Below are positions 59,375-64,000 of a DNA stretch of 64,000 nt, in pieces (the first letter of the stretch is position 1; each line of letters opens with the position of its first letter). The DNA comes from JALZKA01 sp963717635 (GTDB lineage Bacteria > Actinomycetota > Thermoleophilia > Solirubrobacterales > 70-9): the NCBI GenBank assembly GCA_963717635.1, contig OY970347.1, positions 62,001 to 126,000 of the forward strand, in the 5' to 3' direction. Position numbers and translations under genes: made by a program. Under the pieces are notes generated by a model. It was not told where the DNA came from, did no database searches, and worked only from the letters and a program-made list of their open reading frames with translations.

Positions 59375-60883
59375 TTGCCCTCCGACGCGCTCCGCAGGCA
59401 CTTCGGGCATCCGGGCTTCCGCCGCGGGCAGCGCGAGGCGGTCGAGGCCGCGCTGGCCGGCCGCGACGTGCTGCTGGTGATGCCGACCGGAGCCGGCAAG
59501 TCGCTTTGCTACCAGCTGCCGGCGCTGGAGGACACCGAACGGCTGACGGTGGTCGTCTCGCCCCTGGTGTCGCTGATGCAGGACCAGGTGGCGGGTCTGG
59601 GGGACAGGGCCGAACTGGTCAACGCGCAACGCGACGCCAGCCAGAACGCCGAGTCGGTGCGGCGCGCGCTGGCCGGCGAGGTGAGCCTGCTGTACGTCGC
59701 CCCGGAGCGCTTCTGGACACCCGGCTTCGGCGAGCAGCTCAAGGGCCGGATCGGGATGTTCGTGGTCGACGAGGCGCATTGCGTGAGCCAGTGGGGACAC
59801 GACTTCCGGCCCGAGTACCACCGTCTGGGCACGGTCGCGGAGCGGCTCGGCGTTCGGTCGATCTTTGCCGCGACTGCGACCGCCACGCCGCGAGTACAGG
59901 AGGACATCGTCCGGCGGCTCGGTCTCAGCGACCCGGTGCGGATCGCGACCGGGTTCGAGCGACCGAACCTGAGCTACGACGTGGTGGGGGTGCGCGGCGA
60001 CCGCGGCCGCGAGAACGCGCTCTCGGCGCTGATGCGAGAGCCCGGGGCGCTGCCGGCGATCGTCTACTCGGGCACGAGAAAACGTACGGAGGCGACCGCG
60101 GAGCGGCTCACCCGCGAGCTGGGGCAGCCGGTGTCCGCGTACCACGCCGGGATGGAGCGCGAGCCGCGCGCCGAGTCCCAACGGGCGTTCATGGCGGGGG
60201 AGGCGCCGGTCGTCGTCGCCACCAACGCGTTCGGCATGGGCGTCGACAAGGCGAACGTGCGGACTGTCGTCCACGAGGCGGTGCCGTCGTCGCTCGAGGC
60301 CTACTACCAGGAGGCCGGCCGCGCGGGCCGTGATGGGCTGCCGTCGCGCTGCGTGCTGCTCGCCAACCCGCAGGACAAGGGCCTCCACGTGTTCTTCATC
60401 AACCAGACCGAGGATCCCGAGGCCGTCAAGCAGCGCTGGGCTCAGTACCGCGCGATCTGGGGCTACGTCGACGGTGAGGCCTGCCGCCGCACGGCGATCC
60501 TCAAGCACTTCGGCGACCGGACGGAGCCGCAGGCCGAGGGGCGCTGTTGCGACGTCTGCGACGGGCCGCTGTCGATTGCCCCGGCCCCGGTGCGCAAGGC
60601 GGCCGCGACCGGCGATGGCGGCGCCCGGGATGCAATCGTCGCGGTCGTGGAATCGGCGTCGCCGGCGGTCGGCCGGACGCGCGCGGTCGAGATCCTGCGC
60701 GGCGGGCGCAGCAAGGTGGTCCTCAAGTACGGCTACGACGAGCTGCCGGGCTACGCCGAGCTCAATGACTGGCGAGCCGATGACCTGCTCGCCGAGGTTG
60801 ACGCCCTGATCGAGGCGGGGACCCTGCGATCGACCGGCGGCAGGTTCCCGAAGCTGGCGGTCTCGGAGGCCGAGGCGGCGTGA
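59375..60883 (+). CDS. RecQ-type ATP-dependent DNA helicase
   Basis: 502 aa, TTG start 11 nt after purF. SF2 motifs: GHPGFRRGQREAVEAAL, the P-loop MPTGAGKSLCYQLPAL, DEAHCVSQWGHDFRPEY, ATATATPRVQEDI, and VVVATNAFGMGVDKANVR with EAGRAGRDG. The zinc cysteines (CRRTAIL, CCDVCDG) and a C-terminal winged-helix-like piece are present; no HRDC domain is seen. It unwinds DNA in repair. It overlaps purN by 4 nt, so a repair gene is embedded in the purine operon. Confidence 0.93.
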   Translation: MPSDALRRHFGHPGFRRGQREAVEAALAGRDVLLVMPTGAGKSLCYQLPALEDTERLTVVVSPLVSLMQDQVAGLGDRAELVNAQRDASQNAESVRRALAGEVSLLYVAPERFWTPGFGEQLKGRIGMFVVDEAHCVSQWGHDFRPEYHRLGTVAERLGVRSIFAATATATPRVQEDIVRRLGLSDPVRIATGFERPNLSYDVVGVRGDRGRENALSALMREPGALPAIVYSGTRKRTEATAERLTRELGQPVSAYHAGMEREPRAESQRAFMAGEAPVVVATNAFGMGVDKANVRTVVHEAVPSSLEAYYQEAGRAGRDGLPSRCVLLANPQDKGLHVFFINQTEDPEAVKQRWAQYRAIWGYVDGEACRRTAILKHFGDRTEPQAEGRCCDVCDGPLSIAPAPVRKAAATGDGGARDAIVAVVESASPAVGRTRAVEILRGGRSKVVLKYGYDELPGYAELNDWRADDLLAEVDALIEAGTLRSTGGRFPKLAVSEAEAA

Positions 60884-61506
60884 GGCTCCGCGTCGCGGTG
60901 CTGGCGTCGGGCGGCGGCACGAACCTCCAGGCGATTCTGGACAAGCTCCATGGCCGCGACGGGATCGAGGTGGTGGGAGTGGCCTCGGACAAACCCGCCG
61001 CGCAGGCGCTGGAGCGGGCCCGGACCGCCGGCGTCGATACGGAGGTCTTCGCCGGCTCGGCGTTCGCCGATCGCGCCGCGCGGGACCGGGCTCTGGCCGA
61101 GTGGCTCGGCGAGCGGGACGTGGAGCTGGTGGTCCTGGCCGGCTACATGCAGCTGCTCTCGCCGGAGTTCATCGCGCGCTTCGAGAACCGGATCGTGAAC
61201 GTCCACCCGGCGCTGCTGCCGGCGTTTCCGGGGCTTGATGCGGTCGCGCAGGCGCTGGCTCATGGCGTGCGGGTGACCGGGGTGACCGTCCACTTCGTCG
61301 ACGAAGGCGTGGACACCGGGCCGATCATCTCCCAGCGCGCGGTCCCGGTCCCGGCGGATCGGACGTGGGACACGTTGGAGGACGCGATCCACGCCACCGA
61401 ACACGAGCTTCTGCCCGACGCGATCCGCCTGATCGCGGCGGGCCGGGTGTCGTTCGACCCGGCGAACCCGCGGCTCGTGGTCGTCAGCCCTGCCGCGGCT
61501 CGATAA
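60880..61506 (+). CDS. purN: Phosphoribosylglycinamide formyltransferase
   Basis: 208 aa, GTG start overlapping recQ. VAVLASGGGTNLQAIL, LAGYMQLLSPEFI, NVHPALLPAFPG (the catalytic Asn-His), and GVTVHFVDEGVDTGPII with the Asp are intact. It uses 10-formyl-tetrahydrofolate to formylate GAR. Its 3' end overlaps a minus-strand thioesterase remnant. Confidence 0.95.
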   Translation: MRLRVAVLASGGGTNLQAILDKLHGRDGIEVVGVASDKPAAQALERARTAGVDTEVFAGSAFADRAARDRALAEWLGERDVELVVLAGYMQLLSPEFIARFENRIVNVHPALLPAFPGLDAVAQALAHGVRVTGVTVHFVDEGVDTGPIISQRAVPVPADRTWDTLEDAIHATEHELLPDAIRLIAAGRVSFDPANPRLVVVSPAAAR

Positions 61507-61675
61507 GCAGAGCACGCGCCGCTGCGAGCGTCTCGCCGTCGGCTGTGAGCACCGCCGAACCGGCGTGGTGCTTGCGGCCGTCGACCTCGCCACGGGCGCT
61601 CAGTGTAAGCGCGCCTGGGATGACGAACCAGCCGGTCGCGGCGAATCGGCGGAGCCGACAGGTAAGGTCGGCGTC
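61484..61675 (-). pseudogene. C-terminal remnant of a PaaI/hotdog-type thioesterase
   Basis: On the minus strand, after the purH start, the codons read FAATGWFVIPGALTLSARGEV then DGRKHHAGSAVLTADGETLA and ALLIEPRQG, ending at a TGA (61486-61484). The GRKHHAGSAV...DG...A.ALLI pattern is the C-terminal strand-turn-strand of hotdog thioesterases. The rest of the domain and any start are absent; the region upstream is the purH N-terminus. Confidence 0.55.
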
Positions 61676-63304
61676 ATGCCTGAGCGGATGATGGAGGAGG
61701 TCGAGGCCACCGAGGGCGGAGCTCCTCCCGCCGGTGAGCCGCTGCGCGTGCGGCGGGCGCTGATCTCCGTGTCCGACAAGACCGGGGTGGTCGATTTCGC
61801 ACGTGGATTGAGCGAGATGGGCGTCGAGTTGCTGTCCACGGGCGGCACCGCGACGGCGATCCGTGATGCGGGGCTCGAGGTCACCGATGTCGCCGAGTTC
61901 ACCGGGCAGGACGAGATCCTCGGCGGGCGCGTGAAGACACTGCACCCGCGGCTGCACGCGGCGCTGCTGGCAAAGCGCGACGACCCCGAGCACATGGCGA
62001 CCCTCGCCGCCGAGGGGATCGAACCGATCGACCTGGTGTGCGTGAACCTCTACCCGTTCCAGGAGACGGTCGCACGAGCCGACGTCACCGAGGCGGAGGC
62101 GGTCGAGAACATCGACATCGGCGGTCCGACGATGATCCGCGCGGCGGCCAAGAACCATCACTCGGTCGCGGTCGTGGTGCGGCCTGAGAGCTACGACGCG
62201 GTGCTCGCCGAGCTCGACGCCAGCGACGGCGCGATCTCGGAGGAGACGCGGCACTGGCTGGCGAACGAGGCGTTCGCCGACATCGCCGGATACGACGCCG
62301 CGATCTCGCGTTGGTTCGGGATGCGCTACGAGGCGTTCCCCCAGTGGTGGGTCTTCGCGTACGAGAAGTTCCTCGACCTGTCGTACGGCGAGAACCCGCA
62401 CCAGAAGGGGGCGCTGTACGTCGAGACCGGCGCCCGGTCACACGTGCTTGCCCGGGTGTCGAAGCTGCACGGCCGGGCGCTGTCGTTCAACAACGTCCTC
62501 GACCTCGACGCGGCGAGCAAGCTGCTGGCCGAGTTCTCGGAGCCGGCAGCGGTGATCGTCAAGCACAACAACCCCTGCGGAGCGGCGATCGCGGACAGCA
62601 TCGGAGACGCCTACGAGAAGGCACTGGCGTGCGACCCGATGTCGGCGTTCGGCGGGGTGATCGCACTCAACCGGCCGGTCGATCGAGCGCTCGCGGAGCG
62701 ACTCCACGAGAACTTCATCGAGGTCCTGGTGGCGCCCGGGTTCGCAGACGAAGCGCTTGCCGTACTGACCCAGAAGGAGGCAGTCCGGATCCTCCACAAC
62801 ACCGAGCAGCGGGGGCCGGAGCCGCGCGAGCGTGATCTGAAGAGGGTGCGCGGCGGGCTGCTGGTCCAGACGCCGGACCTGCTCGAGGAGGACCGCGAAT
62901 CGATGGAGGTGGTCACCGCCGCCCAGCCGAGCGAGGAACAGTGGCGCGACCTGCTGTTCGCCTGGGCGGTCTGCAAGCACGTGCGTTCGAACGCGATCGT
63001 CTTCGCTCGAGACGGCGCGACACGCGGTATCGGCGCCGGGCAGATGAGCCGAGTGGATTCGGTGCGGATCGCGGTCGAGAAAGCCGGTGACGCGTTCGCG
63101 GGCGAATCCGAGCCGCTGGCGGGATCGGCGGTGGCGTCGGATGCGTTCTTCCCGTTCGCCGACGGCCCGCAGGGTGCGCTCGACGCGGGCGCCACCGCGG
63201 TGATCCAGCCCGGCGGGTCGAAGCGGGACGACGAGGTGATCGCCGCGGTCGACGAGCGCGGAGCGGCCATGGTCTTCACGCGTAGGCGCCACTTCCGGCA
63301 CTGA
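61676..63304 (+). CDS. purH: Bifunctional AICAR formyltransferase / IMP cyclohydrolase
   Basis: 542 aa from ATG 61676 (a later ATG at 61688 is also possible). The MGS-like IMP cyclohydrolase half has ALISVSDKTGVVDFARGL, LLSTGGTATAIRDAG, GGRVKTLHPRLHAALLA and NIDIGGPTMIRAAAKN. The formyltransferase half has YGENPHQKGALY, KHNNPCGAA, DPMSAFGGVIALN and RSNAIVFARDGATRGIGAGQMSRVDS. It carries out the last two steps to IMP. Confidence 0.96.
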   Translation: MPERMMEEVEATEGGAPPAGEPLRVRRALISVSDKTGVVDFARGLSEMGVELLSTGGTATAIRDAGLEVTDVAEFTGQDEILGGRVKTLHPRLHAALLAKRDDPEHMATLAAEGIEPIDLVCVNLYPFQETVARADVTEAEAVENIDIGGPTMIRAAAKNHHSVAVVVRPESYDAVLAELDASDGAISEETRHWLANEAFADIAGYDAAISRWFGMRYEAFPQWWVFAYEKFLDLSYGENPHQKGALYVETGARSHVLARVSKLHGRALSFNNVLDLDAASKLLAEFSEPAAVIVKHNNPCGAAIADSIGDAYEKALACDPMSAFGGVIALNRPVDRALAERLHENFIEVLVAPGFADEALAVLTQKEAVRILHNTEQRGPEPRERDLKRVRGGLLVQTPDLLEEDRESMEVVTAAQPSEEQWRDLLFAWAVCKHVRSNAIVFARDGATRGIGAGQMSRVDSVRIAVEKAGDAFAGESEPLAGSAVASDAFFPFADGPQGALDAGATAVIQPGGSKRDDEVIAAVDERGAAMVFTRRRHFRH

Positions 63305-63878
63305 GGCGGCATGCACCTGACGGGAGCACTTCGAACGGCTCCAACCCGGCGGCTCGCAGGCCTTCGTCCCACGACATGAAGGTTTGGTCGCGAATAACGA
63401 GCCCGTCCCGCACGGTGACTAGCTGCGCGATCGCCTGATCCAGCACCACTCCGCTACCGCGTCCGCGTGTGCGCCAGAGCCCAAGATTGAGCAAGCGGTT
63501 ACCGAGGTCGAGCATGTAAAGGGGCTCCAGCTCAGAGCCCCATACCTCGAAGAGCTTGTTCATCGCCTCGATCCTTCCCTCGAGGCCCCGGAAGGAGGCA
63601 GGTAGGCCTAGCGTCTGCATCGCGGGCGGAAACTCGAACAGGGTGTCAGACGCGAAGAGCAGAAAGTTGAGCTCGAAGTCCCGCCGCTCGAAGGAGGCCC
63701 AGCCCGAGTCAACTGCCCGCCGCAGGAGCAGCCGCCTCAGTCGCGAGCGAGGATCGAGGCGAAAAAGGCGTGGGGCCAGTCCCCGGTACAGCGATGGAAG
63801 GAGAACCATGAGGCGCTCCTGGAGATTCCGCGGCCTCGGACCCGTGGAGCCCACCCGGGTGACGACGACGTTGGGCAT
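63276..63878 (-). CDS. NTF2/SnoaL-like protein (paralogue of 12871-13440)
   Basis: 200 aa from ATG 63878, though GTG/TTG sites upstream to 63974 and an ATG at 63809 are also possible. It has an N-terminal helix LAPRLFRLDPRSRLRRLLLRR, then FERRDFELNFLLFASDTLFEF, FRGLEGRIEAMNKLFEVW and a closing MSWDEGLRAAGL. Function unknown. The stop lies 29 nt inside the convergent purH. Confidence 0.65.
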   Translation of the reverse strand: MPNVVVTRVGSTGPRPRNLQERLMVLLPSLYRGLAPRLFRLDPRSRLRRLLLRRAVDSGWASFERRDFELNFLLFASDTLFEFPPAMQTLGLPASFRGLEGRIEAMNKLFEVWGSELEPLYMLDLGNRLLNLGLWRTRGRGSGVVLDQAIAQLVTVRDGLVIRDQTFMSWDEGLRAAGLEPFEVLPSGACRLSAGSGAYA

Positions 63879-64000
63879 TTGCGCGGACACTGCCTCGCAC
63901 CAGCGCTTCGAATGAGGTGGAGCACAGAGCTGTTCGCCCAACCGCCGAGATGGGCGGGCTTGAACCTCGCGCACACGGTGCCGAGCAGTGCCCCCGGGAG

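Overview
The window is chromosomal DNA of a very GC-rich bacterium, most likely a deep-branching member of the Actinomycetota such as a Thermoleophilia/Solirubrobacterales-type organism. The pointers are actinobacterial traits: an F420-type LLM oxidoreductase, an HspR-type MerR repressor closing a dnaK-grpE-dnaJ operon, myo-inositol-phosphate synthase with a phosphatidylinositol-type synthase, and many GTG/TTG starts. The lineage is inferred from gene content; no rRNA is present.

Layout. 1-3000: end of a flavin oxidoreductase, DUF1365, a cyclopropane-synthase-like methyltransferase and an alpha/beta hydrolase, all overlapping by 4 nt. 3044-5176: a small basic Cys/Lys protein, a class III-like alcohol dehydrogenase and a metallo-beta-lactamase-fold hydrolase, followed by a 5'-truncated gene remnant. 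5691-8779: tRNA-Val directly abutting an SDR gene, then (minus) argF, tRNA-Glu, lgt and a small membrane protein. 8799-17586: a nuclease-fold protein, two phasin/histone-like proteins, an RlmD/TrmA-type methyltransferase, an LLM oxidoreductase, an NTF2-like protein, a secreted GH5 enzyme, a divergent uracil-DNA-glycosylase-like protein and a GT4-PHP fusion. 17679-22964: a zone of gene decay around an intact LAL/LuxR regulator and a lactonase-like hydrolase (DUF4394/Calx-beta pseudogene, split flavin monooxygenase). 23030-25783: ino1, a CDP-alcohol phosphotransferase and a PAP2/inositol-phosphotransferase-like gene. 25853-28409: nth, a secreted nuclease-fold protein and a cytochrome c. 28459-38523: heat-shock block (dnaK-grpE-dnaJ-hspR and clpB) with two glycan/peptidoglycan-type genes between.

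39724-63304 is a de novo purine locus (GYD gene, purD, purE, purB, then purC, purS, purQ, DUF2277, purL, purF, recQ, purN, purH) interrupted at 43139-53316 by a surface-glycan island: a GT-B-like protein, two pyruvyl-transferase-like proteins, neuB, a neuA-pseG fusion, a glycosyltransferase, a TylF-like methyltransferase, a cytochrome P450 and a CsoR repressor. The island points to a nonulosonic (sialic-acid-like) surface sugar. purM and purK are not in the window.

The most general signal is regulatory: a TANNNT -10 element lies only 6-10 nt before the start codon of at least a dozen genes, the arrangement expected for leaderless mRNAs. It also helps decide several starts. The most specific candidates for new biology are the surface-glycan island with its fusion enzymes, the tRNA-Val/SDR arrangement that would yield a leaderless mRNA by tRNA 3' processing, the glycosylase-like protein without its catalytic His motif, and the CsoR-controlled P450/pyruvyl-transferase operon. 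No CRISPR array, insertion sequence, prophage or rRNA was seen.
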